In this document: piece after piece, positions 1 through 12,231 of the stretch
Position numbering within the stretch: position 1 is the first letter of the stretch
Layout of the letters: each line of letters opens with the position of its first letter
Assembly: GCF_037975245.1 (NCBI RefSeq)
Contig: NC_092568.1
Location: forward strand, 22,532,501-22,596,500
DNA length: 64,000 nt
Reading direction: 5' to 3'
From: Apostichopus japonicus
Taxonomy: Eukaryota; Echinodermata; Holothuroidea; Aspidochirotida; Stichopodidae
Translations under genes and position numbers: made by a program
The notes under the pieces: model-generated
Seen by the model: only the letters and a program-made list of their open reading frames with translations
What the model was told of the DNA's origin: nothing
Databases searched by the model: none

Positions 1-60
1 CCAAACTTAACTGCATGGTGACTGACAAAATCCCAAAACTTACCAGATTTGGAAATTCAC

Positions 61-100
61 GAGTGACAAGCTTACCTGTATACTCACAACCTAAGCACTC
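61..100 (-). mobile_element. SINE-like family 3' fragment, reverse orientation
   Basis: On the minus strand it reads GAGTGCTTAGGTTGTGAG then TACAGGTAAGC, matching the family 3' module. Confidence 0.45.
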
Positions 101-366
101 TTTTTCTTCTGTGCCTATAGTTTTGCACATGAACAGGTAATATTTTTAGCACTATACACCTACTATTCATGACCAAAATCTCTCTAAATCGCAAAAGGAC
201 ACTCATCCTGCCGTGCACAATTGATGATCCAACGTCCACTCGATGACCACCGAAAGAGGTCTCTATTACGAAACAGTTCCATAACATTCAAACAAATACT
301 ATCCATGTCAAAAACCACATTCCAACCACTTAGGGTTGTTAGAAATGAGGAGGGTTATTGACCGGT

Positions 367-400
367 TGTGAAGTAAAGCTTACCTGTCTCCCCGCACTTA
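367..400 (-). mobile_element. SINE-like family 3' fragment, reverse orientation
   Basis: The minus strand reads TGCGGGGAGACAGGTAAGC then TTTACTTC, the conserved 3' end of the family. Confidence 0.5.
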
Positions 401-860
401 ATGTACACATCAATTACCGTACTAAGCACAAATCGCTAGCTATTTAACAACTCCCTGTAACATTTACACTTCTCTAACCTTTTTCTACCGCTGTCCTCTG
501 AGTTTCTAGAAACCCAGACAATTACATTTATGCATTTCAACAAATATTCCACAATTTAGGCATGGTTGTCCATCACATCCAACGCGAGAGGTGTTCACCC
601 GTATACCGATATGCTCGTTTACTTACTTTAAAAAACAAAGAAATACATCGCACATCAGTCATCTAGTAATAGTTAAGGTCAGTGAACATTTTATTAGGCT
701 CTCAAAAGAATTCAGGTATTAGCCAGGGTCGTAATAATGACCGAAAGATTCCACAAAGTGAACAGGAACTATTAAGGAGGAATAACATATAAAGACTTCT
801 CCTTCTTACAAATGGGACCTCATAGGGATAATAGCAAAGCCTGACTTAATTATATAAACA

Positions 861-1239
861 GTGCAAGAACAATACCTCTACATGAAGTAATGCTTGTGTC
901 ATAGGACGGGAAACTCTTAAAGGAGATGAATACTCACTCTGACGGGGGAGGCGGATAGTGACGCTTAGGGAGGGTCATTGGGGGCGCTGTGCAAGAACAA
1001 TACCTCTACATGAAGTAACCCATGTGTCATAGGCAGGGAAACTCTTAAAGGAGCTGTGTACTCACTCTGACGGGAGAGAAGGATAGTGACCCTTAGAGAG
1101 AGTCATTGAGGGCGCAGCGTAAGAACCATACCTCTACATGAAGTAATGCGTCATAGACCACTTAAATCTTAAAGGAGCTGTATACTCACTCCGAGAGAGG
1201 CGGATAGTGACACATTTAGGGAGGGTCATTAGAGGTGCA
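861..1239 (+). repeat. Three tandem units (~122-130 bp) of the SINE-like family body
   Basis: Units start at about 861, 989 and 1118. Each begins GTGCAAGAACAATACCTC (with variants) and contains CTCTTAAAGGAG, ACTCACTC, GGATAGTGAC and GGGTCATTG. The third runs into a single 3' module at 1240-1310 (TTACCAGTTCTTTGG ... GGAGAC) shared with the dispersed copies. Confidence 0.8.
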
Positions 1240-1312
1240 GTACAAGAATGTTACCAGTTCTTTGGCTAGGGTAGATTAGGGAGTGCATATGTATAGGAGA
1301 CTTACTTAATGT
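1240..1312 (+). mobile_element. SINE-like family 3' module (copy at 1.2 kb)
   Basis: ACAAGAATGTTACCAGTTCT, GTAGATTAGGGAGTGCATAT, then GGAGACTTACTT. The usual GGAGACAGGTAAG has become GGAGACTTACTT, so the splice-donor-like word is lost in this copy. Confidence 0.6.
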
Positions 1313-1505
1313 GAATTCCTTCATCAAACTTTGGCGTTTATCTTAGAGATCTTTGTGAGGAAACACCTGCTATGATAATCCGTCAATCATTAGTTCACAT
1401 AAAGAACTCTAACATTTCAGATTTGTCTAAAACTCATCTTCATTACAGAAAACCTTTACATTGTTATAAAGGAAGGAAAACGAAGAATGAGGCACACAGA
1501 GTTTG

Positions 1506-1635
1506 ATCTGTCTGTCTGTCTATCTATCTATCTGTCTGTCTGTTCTGTTCTGTCTGCCTGTCTATCTATCTATCTGTCTGTCTGTTCTGTCTGCCTGTCT
1601 ATCTGTCTGTCTGTCTGTCTGTCTGTTCTGTCTGC

Positions 1636-1671
<36 letters not shown>

Positions 1672-1686
1672 ATACCTGTCTATCTT
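1506..1686 (+). repeat. Compound (TCTG)n/(TCTA)n microsatellite
   Basis: A tetranucleotide array interrupted by TGTTCTGTCTGCC units. The open frames over it are repeat artefacts (CLSVCLS-type peptides). Confidence 0.95.
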
Positions 1687-2572
1687 GGGCATATTTAGAC
1701 TTGCTCAAGTCTTCAGGCTTTTTTGTGAAGGATAACAATGAACATTAAAACCTGTGATATCTCCCAAATAGAATTATGAGCCTTGTTTTTGTAGCTGTTT
1801 GATAAAGTTATTCATCACAGTTACCTCAATGTTATAGATCGCATCATCGCCGATGACAGTTTGGTTTTTGTCTCCTTAAACTTGTTAATAACAATAGGAC
1901 CAAGAATAACATTAGCAACAAATGTGTGGTGGATCTTTGTTATTTTGTGTCAGGTCTTATATTCAAGCAGATGTTTATCTTTATCATTTTGTGTTAGTTT
2001 TTATAGCCAAGCAGATGTTTACGTTTCTTTTCCAATTTCCTGTAAGTTTCCGAAACCTTTAGCATCTAGTTTGACTCGAAATAGGATTGGAATTGATCAA
2101 ACGCAACGACCTCCACTGTCCAAGGTAACTATTTCACCAAATGAATTTTAATAAAGGAGTATAAACAAATGATTTTATCCAATATTCCTACAAAATCTGA
2201 ACTGTGAATTTAAACTTAAAATACTTCTTTTCTCTTTCTCTCTCTCTCTCATTTTTCTTCATTATGTGAAAAGAAAGTTGATGAGTGGTTAAATTTATTA
2301 TAGAGAACATGCAATTTATAGCATACACAGACTCCCCATACCAAACGTTATGATGAGATATTAGAATTCTTTCACCAATACAGTATAATCTGGTATATTA
2401 GACTTCTGTCAACTTGACCAAGCATGCTGTATAATGCAGTGTTACATCTCCGTCCAGAGACGCAGATGTCAAGAATAAAGAATGAGGTCATAGATTTCAA
2501 GGTCTCAAGTTTTATTTCTGGGAGACCTGGAGTATATACACCGTTATGTAAACATATGAAAGTCTACAGTGT

Positions 2573-2740
2573 GCTATAAATCCCTTAAATATTCACCAGG
2601 AATAATTTATCCTGGTACTGCATCGCAAACTGCTACGAAAATGGAGAGATGTATATATAGCAGTATTTGTACATAGGAGTCTTTTATTGGAAACAGAGCT
2701 AATAAGAGCCTTGAAAACTGCTATACAAAATTTGTAAACG
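2573..2740 (+). repeat. Dispersed repeat, copy 1 of a pair
   Basis: CTGGTACTGCATCGCAAACT then GCTACGAAAATGG; resembles 34792-34970 over at least 50 bp. Confidence 0.45.
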
Positions 2741-5700
2741 ATATTATTGGTATTCCCTAATTGCCCCCTATATATACAATGTGTGTGTTTGTATATATAT
2801 ATATATGTAATTTTAAGATAATAATTATTTTTCCTGCTTCCTTTCTCTTCTCAGATATTCGTGGTAAGTATATTACAATTATAACCTATGATTAAACAAA
2901 TCTCCATATATGTCATAAAGTGAATTTGAAAAAGAAATTACAAATAATAAAACCAAACTGATAAATGGCAGATATAAAAGAAGTCCCAAAATAAAATAAA
3001 TATGTTCTGAGTAATCTGACAAAACAGAATAGTTAGCAATTATATTAAAATTTGTGGCAGTTTACATGAAAATCATGACTTGGACAGGAATGAGAATAAT
3101 TTCCCAAAAAAAAGTTTGGAATTCCTTTCTACAGCTGAAGATGTCCCGATATGTACAACATCTGAGCCATCATAATAATGATGACATCCCAGCTCTTCGG
3201 TATTCTGGTCACATCAAATCTAAAGTGTGTAAAGGGGTGAATAATTTTCTGATTTCAAGTCCTAGGGGAGGAGAAGAAGTCACGAGTTAGATCACCGATC
3301 AATCAACTTTATCCTGCTTGGCAGCATTCTTGTGACGAATGTGTAATGAAAGAGCCAAGTGGGATACCCATTGGTGGCAATTTTGGGTGTCTCCATTCCC
3401 ACTGGTGTCAGGCAATTGGTAAAATGAACAGTCAATTGCTCATCCCACAATATTACAATTCATCTAGACTACATTTCTGTCAGTAATCTCTTTTAGTCAA
3501 GGGATATACATGGTGTATTTGACATGTTTTGTCTGTCACCTTCATAGCAAAACAATATTTTTCTTTTAAAATAAACTAGAAATGCATGTTTTTTGATAGA
3601 GAAGACTACAGTATTAGTCATAAAATATGTCACTTGTGGATCCCCATAGACAGAGACATCCATGCATCTGAACACCTCCCCCTCCCCCCCCCCCCCCTTG
3701 AGGGAATCAGTGAAATTTTAAATTGAGACAGTTATGACAAAGATCCTCGGAGGAAACCACAAAACCTTTATTTTATATAATAATTATTTCTGATAAGACC
3801 AATGTTTGAATTAAAAAAAAAAGGGACAATATCATAGAAGAAGGAAGGTTACAACTTAATTGGAAGTATGCTGTTTGGAAAGAAGAACCACCCTTGCGAT
3901 TTCACTGTTGTCCTATGGCTTGTGTTATTCATCCATAGTAGCTGAATTATTAAAAAGAAGTTGTGTTGAGTACTGGAGGAGGGCTAGGTGATTTAACCCT
4001 TTTATTGAGGCAAATCAAACCCTGAATGGGGTCTAAAATTATCGTAATCAAGATGTTTACCATCAATTTACTCTCAATGGAAATATTAAGTTATAGGTTA
4101 TAGTTGTCTTCCTTTAATACATGGCTATAGTTAGATGTGACTGTTATGCTCATTAAACCAAACTACTTGACAAAGCTTCACTTCAATGTCACAGTGATTT
4201 TTCTCATTGAGTCTCCCATCTTTGCATGATCTACAATAGGAATAAGAGACTGGTTAAATGATTTCTTCTGATAATGACATGACCAAAAAGATGGATTGAA
4301 AAAGTTGCCATAAAAATTTGAAGTACCTTGGTGGAATATACATATCTATATATATTTATATAGATGTATCTACACACACACATATATATAATATAAAATG
4401 AGACAATATCATAAGAGATTGTGCAATAAATAACAATTTACGGTTGTGCAAGAATCCAAACTGACAAAACCATTCAATCACTACAAACTAAAGTAAACAG
4501 AGAAAGCCTGCAAGTTATTCTCTCGAGTAAAAGGTGATTGAAATGCCCAGATATTAAACTTGTCATGTGAGTGCCAATGCTGATCCATCAAGTTTTTATT
4601 CTTGCATTTCTGTGTTATTCCCTTCCTTAGCCGATTTGATATCCCTCCGAGGGTTCCCAAAAATCGAGAGTGATAAAATTATGTTAACGATGATAAAGTG
4701 CACAATAACACTCCCACAGAAGAGTTTGAAGAACCCTTGACGACGAGAGACGGACATTCTCTTTATTCTTCTCGGATTTTTGCAGCTCCAATTATTATGT
4801 AGAATAAGCTGGTGATATCACTTCCGATGCTTTGAAATCTTTGACTCTGAGAACAACAAAGTCTCAACAGGCTTACTGATTCCTGGTAAACAATTTAACA
4901 TTAAATTTTTTTTAATACAACAACATTGCACGCAAGATTTTTGAATGAATGATTTTTGAAGAATTTTAAACATTATTGACTGTAACTTCAGCAGAGTACT
5001 TGAACTAATGCGTGAACCTACATATCAGGTATAAACTATAAAATCCATCTCAAGATTTACTTATCAAGTTACTATGTTGACAAGATTTTCAGCCTTTAAT
5101 CCTATAAACCTCTATCAATTTCAAGTGTCCCCTGATCCCAATAAAACTAATAAAGTCCTTGAACCAAATAAGATGGCTCTGCATATCATGTGTGTTCACC
5201 AAAGCTTTGCATATGATTGAAAAAGTTCCAGACTTTCACCTCTATTGACTTTCAATGAGCTTTGAGCACCACATAAAACAACAGAGTTCTTCAGTGCTCA
5301 CTAAAGTTCATCCCATCTATGCTTTTTCTAATAGATTTCATGTTTACAAAGCATTCACTTTGACCTCTGATCACTTCAATGACTTTTGACCTCCAATGAT
5401 TGTGCTTACTGTAAAATGTTTTTAGACTTTAACCTTTGCTGACCTTTGACATCAAGTATAAAGTACTTTTGGAATACTACAACATTAGCAAACACGACAG
5501 AAATCCATAGTTTCATAAAATGAATCCCTCGTTCTGTAAATGCACTTCATCGCACCTTCCATGATGTATTGTCACTTTGTTAATCACCCAACTATGCCAT
5601 AGTTTCACCCTCTTCTTTTGGTCTTTGTCACCTCAACACTAATTGACCTGTAACCACCATGTGTCAGACTAACAACAAAACAAAAATTAAGAAATACTAA

Positions 5701-6845
5701 TGCAAAAAGGAAAAAAGAGAGAGAAAAAAATTAAAGAAACAAAAAGGACAGGTGCATATCCACTCTGCTGGGAAACCCCCTGTGACTTTAAGTTTCAATA
5801 GTGAAAGCAGAGTCCAATTCATGTAATGACATCATTGGTATAGTTAGGATGTGGAACCACATGAAAAGGTGCGCATATGTTTTCAACTAAAACGTGCCAC
5901 ATTTGGGGATATTTTGGTTCTTCGGATTTTGCAACATGCTGTGATAAATTGTTATTTCATGAGCCATGTGAACATCTGAGCAGGTTTACAATTTCCAATT
6001 ACAGGATACTACACATGGATGTATAAGTTTTCGGTATCATTGACTTCCCCCCCCCACTCCCCCACCTGCCACGAAAATAAAAAGTTGATTTACATGGGTA
6101 TGAAACTAACAAAGTCATTGAATACATGCCTGAAATTATTCCAAGGTAGTTTATGAGCTTGAAGCACAGGAACCTATACTGTAGGAACTCATGGCTATGA
6201 TATGCACTGTAAGGACAGCTAATTATTGGACAAATAACCAATTTATCCATCAAATGATCACAAAAATACTGTCCGTAAGATGGATTTTCAATGTGATATT
6301 GAGAGCGACCTCTGTTATCCATTTCTTTATTAACGTTTTAGTAAGTGATACTATTATTTATCGCTACAAGCTATCTCTAATAGCCATGTGAATGCCGTTA
6401 CCATTTAAACTCTGTACCATTTAAACTCTGTACCATAAAGGCGTTAACTGTCACAGGAGGGAGTCCGGCAGACAGTGGCAATGATTTATAGCCATCTTTG
6501 AATGGACCTGGCTGTAACATAAATCAGAGACAATCGAAGGGGGGAAAGGAGGCCAGGGAAACAAGATAAGATTTGCTTAATTGGTTAAAAATCATCTTTA
6601 ATTGAGATATAAGTTACCACACAGATAATAGAGGAAGGGATAAATAGCTGTGGGAGAGTTGTGGGCAAACGGAGCAATAACGTAGATATAAACGTACACT
6701 AAACATGTAAAGATTATAAATGTATGATGCAATAGTCATCATCCTTGCCTTTATAATCATACTTGTCATCATCAATTTCAAGTTATATGGACACCATTAT
6801 TAGTCACAGTCGTCATTATTATAATCAACTTTGTTTCCACCATGC

Positions 6846-7005
6846 CATCTTCACCATCTCCCCATCACTGTCATCATCATGATCATCACCATGGCCACCA
6901 TCGCCGCTGCCACGCCATCGCCATGATCATGATGATCATGATCATGATCATGATGATGATGATGATGATCGTTGCCGTCGCCGTCGTCACCATCACCATC
7001 ATTCC
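6846..7005 (+). repeat. (ATC/ATG)n-type imperfect microsatellite
   Basis: Interspersed CATCAC, ATGATC and ATGATG words. It yields His- or Met/Ile-rich open frames on both strands that I do not regard as genes. Confidence 0.85.
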
Positions 7006-7329
7006 AGTTGTTATCCTCACTACAACCATTACCTTCTTTACTGCTGTCCCATTATCTTTATCCTCCCATTTCATCTCAAATTTCACTCTGTTACCATAGC
7101 ATTTGACTATAGTTCTTTCTCTTAAGACTATTTTTCTGTGCCAGCACACACATATGTGTGTTCACTTATTTACTTTTGTGTTCACCTCAACACCAATTGA
7201 ACTGTGTGTAAAACTACAGTATGTGTATTTGTAACTCTTGTCAGTCTGAAGATAAGGCAAAGTTGAAAGTCAGGCCTCCTGATTTAAACACACAAAATAA
7301 AAAATCGTTGTCAGTGAATAAAAACATTT

Positions 7330-7560
7330 AACTTAAAGGAACAAGTATGACATCATTAAAGAATCTACAGTTGATAGTAAACTATGTAAGCATTGAACTT
7401 AAAGGAACCAGTATGATATCATTAAAGAATCTAAAGTTGACAGAGAACTTTGTAAGCATGGAACTTAAAGGAGCAGGTATGACATCATTAAAGAATCTAA
7501 AGTTGACAGAGAACTACATAAGTTTGTAACTTAAAGGAACTGGTACTTTATGACATCATT
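7330..7560 (+). repeat. 66-bp tandem repeat, 3.5 copies
   Basis: Units start at 7330, 7396, 7462 and 7528, each beginning AACTTAAAGGA and containing ATCATTAAAGAATCTA. The period is a multiple of three, so one frame stays open with a 22-residue repeat. Confidence 0.9.
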
Positions 7561-9672
7561 ATGAATTAAGAATCAAGCCAAAAGAGGCCTGCATAACATT
7601 TCCTGTCATAAGAATATACTATTTTCTGATAAAAGTCATTTGGCAAACTCAAGAGTAAATCCTTTGTTATTTTAGTAGAATTATGTTTATTGTATAGGGC
7701 CTGTAAAAACATAAAAATGTGGATTAAGTTTGCATTTCTTGTCACAAATTAAATCCTGGTCATCACATGAAATTCATTAACATTGTTATTGTGTGTTAAA
7801 TCTTCCACAAACACAAAACAAACAAACGCAATATATTGCAATTTTCATCTGAAATTTGAAATCAAACTCTGAATCTCTCTCTTAAAGTTAGGAAACCATG
7901 GCAACCATGACAATTTCTTTCTTTTATAGTGTTAACTCATCCGGAAGATTCTACGACATACTGGATTACCAATAACTAACAAAATGTAAACAATCACAGG
8001 ATATTTTTTTTTACAGAAAATTATTATGCACTCTGCTGTGCAGGCATTAAATTTCAATAGCCTGCAGCATTTGCATAATTTTAAGTAGACAATTAAACAC
8101 TATTTTCACTTTTTTATCTTGTCCATTGGGAAATACTTCTTTCTTTTCTGTTTAAAAAAAAATAACTTTCAATGAACACAACAGTGAGGACTTTAGTTTT
8201 GTTTTTGCTTAGAAAAAGAATAGCATTTATCACAGAGCAAAGTACTACAACCTCCCAAAGGATTGCTTTAATGTTTTAATTCTCCTCTTTAAGCCAGGTT
8301 TCCTTGTCTATGAAAAGAACCACGAACTCATGAATATTAAATATAAAGCCAAAATAGCAGTGACATCGTATCATAAACTAAACCTCCCCATTAATAATTT
8401 GTATAGTTCTGTTAATGGATATGTTCACAGGACTCCATGATTAATGAAAGTAGACAGATTTAGTGAAAGGTTAAATTCAAGTATGGTAACATCTTATAAA
8501 ACATGTTTAAAAAAAGCAGTATGAAAAAAATTATCATAACAAAAAGCTTCCAAAGTACTTTTAATGTCACATAAGTATTTAACATTTTAATATTTATAAA
8601 GGTACGGAGACAAAATTGTTTGAAAATGGCCAAGTTTAATGTTTGCTAAAAGCATCCAAGGTTGAAAAATTATTATCGTAACCAACAATTGAAAATCCAA
8701 CTGGGAAATTACAAAACTTGACAAAGAGCCAAAAGTTTTTTTTTTGTCTAGAACAAGAGTCAAACCAGGTTTCCAAGCTTTTTTTCTCTCCTTTTTTTTT
8801 TTAATAAATTGCAATAAAACTTAATAATCTTGAATAACAAACTGCAGTGTTGTTGAAGTTTAGCATCAAAACAGGTTCCAAGTTAAATCAAGATCAAATA
8901 AAAAATAAATAAAAAAATAATAATTAGAACCTTTGGCAAGAGTGGTGAATTAATATGTCCATGTCCTTAAGTCCTAGAGGACAAATACATCTTACAAGGT
9001 TTATTTCCAGATTTCTTGGTAAAGGTCATTTTGCTTTTAGTTGGATGATGTGATAAATAGAACACTGTACCTTCATTAAATACACAATCTGACTTTTTAC
9101 AAAATTCTCTTGCCAGCACGATTTATTCTTGTAATTAATTAATTAATTAATTTTATATATCCACGAATAAGTTTAGAGTCCTAATTTATGTATCAATCTC
9201 TCAGAGGTGCAAGTGATTATCACAGCAAATTCAAGGAGGAAATAATAGTAATTTTGAAGGATATAACTTTATCAATATTCAGCGTGTGTCCTCAAACATG
9301 TTTGATCTTAGGGAAAAATTGTCCGAATTCCATGGGAAGTGCAAGGGAAGGAAGTTTGTAATTATGTGACTCAACGAGGATGTTACAGCCCTCGGGGATG
9401 GTACTAGAGCTGCTTACTGACATTTTACAATGCTTAAAGTAGGGGCCACCAAAGTCCCCAGATTAGGAAAGGCTTTTATCACGAGTTAACATAAACAACA
9501 GGTACGTGCTGCTGTATGCAACATTGATTGATGAAACTTAACACCAATCGGTCTCCACTGGATAGAAGAAGCAGAAGGCTAATTTGAGATCAAAAAAAGT
9601 TTGAAAATAAAAGGGAAGAAAGAAAGGAAACAGGAAAGACAAAGACTATGTAAAGATTCGGGGTTTTATTCT

Positions 9673-9728
9673 CAATTTCCAATAAACTTGGCACCATTCA
9701 ATTTCCAATAAACTTGGCACCATTTCCT
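9673..9728 (+). repeat. 28-bp tandem duplication
   Basis: CAATTTCCAATAAACTTGGC ACCATT occurs twice back to back. Confidence 0.85.
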
Positions 9729-10689
9729 GTATTATTTTTATACAAACTACCACAAACCTGTATTTTGTTTTACTGGAGAACTACGTCTGACTGTTTAGTA
9801 AGAAATATCAATAAATAACCACCTTTCCAAGAAAATGTCTGGACAGGATTTTTTTTCTACTTTTTCACAATTTTTAGAAACTTTGTCAATGGGTTATATA
9901 TGGCAGGTATATAGATACCAAACATGTAGAAAAAGCTTGGGGTAGTTGGGAAATATTTTTTTTTTCTTTTTTCTCCTTAAAAATTATTATCAAAATGAAC
10001 TGCAAAAGTGTATTTAAAATCACAAAAGTTGCTACTATGCAAGGCTATCAAAATATTGTTGTTTCTAGCATCTATGACTCTTAAAATAGAGTAATAAAAT
10101 ACAATTTAGTTTCCCCCCATCTATTGCCGTAAAATATGCATGTTATCTGCTATCCATGAAGTACGGATCTACTGTTTCGTCACCAGTGAGTGCCATCGGT
10201 TGTATTGACTCTGCTGTACTTTCTGTCAGAAATGAAGCATTACCAATAAGATGATAGATTAACCTTACAAACCAGGCGCCAAGCCATGTTTTTACTATAC
10301 AGTGTGCACCACTATGATATTTATTTATTTTACTTTTTTTCTGGCGTATTATCGTCATACTTTTAACCGGCAATGTTAACATTCGCACGAACAGAATTAA
10401 CCAAAAAAAAAATGACAAACAACTTTAGGAGAGTAAATCCGATACTTTAATTCGAGATGAGAAACGTGGAACGACACAGCTTCGGTTGCAACTGTGATTT
10501 GTCACTCGTGACAGCTAATACAAGGATAGACTGTCAGTGTTGAGAAATTTATGGGGATGGAAAGAATATAAACGCTAGAGGACTGCCCGGCAAGGGATTC
10601 AGATCTTGCTGTCTCTGCTTTCCAAATTTCAAGATGTGAGCCTCACAGTAAAGTAATCCATCATTTCGTTCTTCCGTGTTTTTTCAAAA

Positions 10690-11042
10690 ATGAGCCACAT
10701 CCTCTCAATCAATATGGCCACATGCATAATACTGTGATATTTCAAAGTAATACATTCAGAAGTGACCCACCCATTACTCTCAAGCATTATGGCCACATGC
10801 ATAATACTGTGATATTTCAAAGTAGTACATATTCAAAAGTGACCCACCCATTACTCTCAAGCATTATGGCCACATGCATAATACTGTGATATTTCAAAGT
10901 AATACATATTCAGAAGTGACCCACCCATTACTCTCAAGCATTATGGCCACATGCATAATACTGTGATATTTCAAAGTAATACATATTCAAAAGTGACCCA
11001 CCCATTACTCTCAAGCATTATGGCCACATGCATAATACTGTG
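10690..11042 (+). repeat. 77-bp minisatellite, about 4.6 copies
   Basis: ATGGCCACATGCATAATACT starts at 10713, 10789, 10866, 10943 and 11020. Units also hold AAGTGACCCACCCATTACTC. The last unit is cut short after ATAATACTGTG. Confidence 0.95.
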
Positions 11043-12163
11043 TTAGCTAAAAGTAGTAAGTTTGTTTGATTGGTTCTATTTCTTTAGGAGAACTATTTCA
11101 CACATCGGCCATTTCATGACTCTAAGTGTTCATTGCGGCTCCTAATAAAGTTACGCGACAAAGGACATTAGCACAAATCGATTTCCCCCTTCATACCATT
11201 GTCGTACATCTACAGAGAATCACGACAGATTTTCGACGCTTTTTTCTTTTTCAATTTCTGTGAGTTGATTTCCTTGACTTCAAGATCAGGGTGACTTCAA
11301 TCGTCAAGGTTGTGCAAAGTGTCTTGCACATTGATAAAAAGTTAAATTTCATACAGTTGAATAGACTTGGCTGTCCTTCTAACTTCACAAAGGTACAAGG
11401 CAAGTTCTCCTGTTTAAGTCTCAGACAATTTCACTTCACGCACACGTGTCCAGTGAAATTAATGACCTAGGTTATTTATTCAGGTGGATTTCACTTTCTA
11501 TTAACTTACAAATCAATTCCAAATTTTTTCTAAATATTTTTCCCCCCACCCATTAATCAAACTAAAGGATTGTTTCAAAACCTGGCTTTACCATCTTTTA
11601 CAATAAAATAATAATAATTTGATTAGCTGACGGGCCTCACTCTATCTATTCAGGTTTCACAGTCTCTCACTAGAGAGGGAGACAGGCCACTCCATATTTC
11701 ACACTTCTGGTCATGGATTTGGCTATAAGGTTCATAAGACAGTACTTGACTATATCCTCTTCAGACACTCCACTGCTTCTTTGCATGATTCCCTTTCCAA
11801 ATCATTTTGTCAAGCCTCCGGGATTTTCAGTGAAATCAAAGATCTTGATCGAGAAGACCTCTCCAAAATTTGTCTACCTAAATACTGTTAAATTTTGACT
11901 TTTGTCACCTTTATAAAAAAGGTGGAATAAGGAGTTGGGAAATAATTAACAAAATTTTATTAAGTTGTACTCAAGATTTAGTAACTGAAGATCAAATATA
12001 GGATGAGAGATGAAAGTAAAGAGGATGGGATAGGAGGGGGGGGGAGGAAGTGGGAAGGGGGGACAGAGAGAAGAGGGATAAAATCTCTGCCAAAACATCA
12101 ACCCAATCATGATGGAATATTTAAGTATTGGTGAGAGAATGAGATAATGAGAAAAATACTTAC

Positions 12164-12231
12164 GATCATCGCTAAAATCATCGACAAGAATTATTTCTGT
12201 TAGTACATTGGGCGGACTCTTTCTGAGGACA
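12164..12231 (-). CDS. GALNT2: GALNT2-like exon C (UDP-binding loop)
   Basis: This 68-nt exon starts with T, completing AGT (Ser) with exon B. It then encodes VLRKSPPNVLTEIILVDDFS and DD, and ends with C of a split codon. SVL-KSPP-L--EIILVDD-S-D is the second conserved block of the GT27 catalytic domain; the acidic DD cluster lines the nucleotide-sugar site. The acceptor reads CTTTTGACAG and the donor C|GTAAGT is at 12163. The partial last codon (C..) fits the Pro that usually follows this block. The frame continues in both directions into intron, but only these 22 codons show homology. The DxH metal-binding motif belongs to a following exon that I cannot find in the remaining 12.1 kb, so it probably lies beyond position 1. 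Confidence 0.92.

Larger units (their letters stand above)
1..12163 (-). other. GALNT2 intron downstream of exon C (partial)
   Basis: Starts with donor GTAAGT at 12163 and runs to the window edge. I looked on the minus strand for the next conserved block (acidic DSHCE-type motif and flanking residues) and did not find it. The interval holds the tandem block at 861-1240, microsatellites at 1506-1686 and 6846-7005, and minisatellites at 7330-7560 and 10690-11042. The rest is AT-rich sequence without recognised content. Confidence 0.6.

Noticed and set aside
1-60. Possible exon ending at a donor (CTGGTAAGT on the minus strand)
   Set aside because: The encoded residues do not match the expected next GALNT2 block and no acceptor can be seen.
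1487-1748. Two overlapping open frames giving Cys/Leu/Ser-rich peptides
   Set aside because: They are translations of the TCTG/TCTA microsatellite.
6842-7149. His-rich and Met/Ile-rich open frames on both strands
   Set aside because: Produced by the ATC/ATG microsatellite; both strands open for the same reason.
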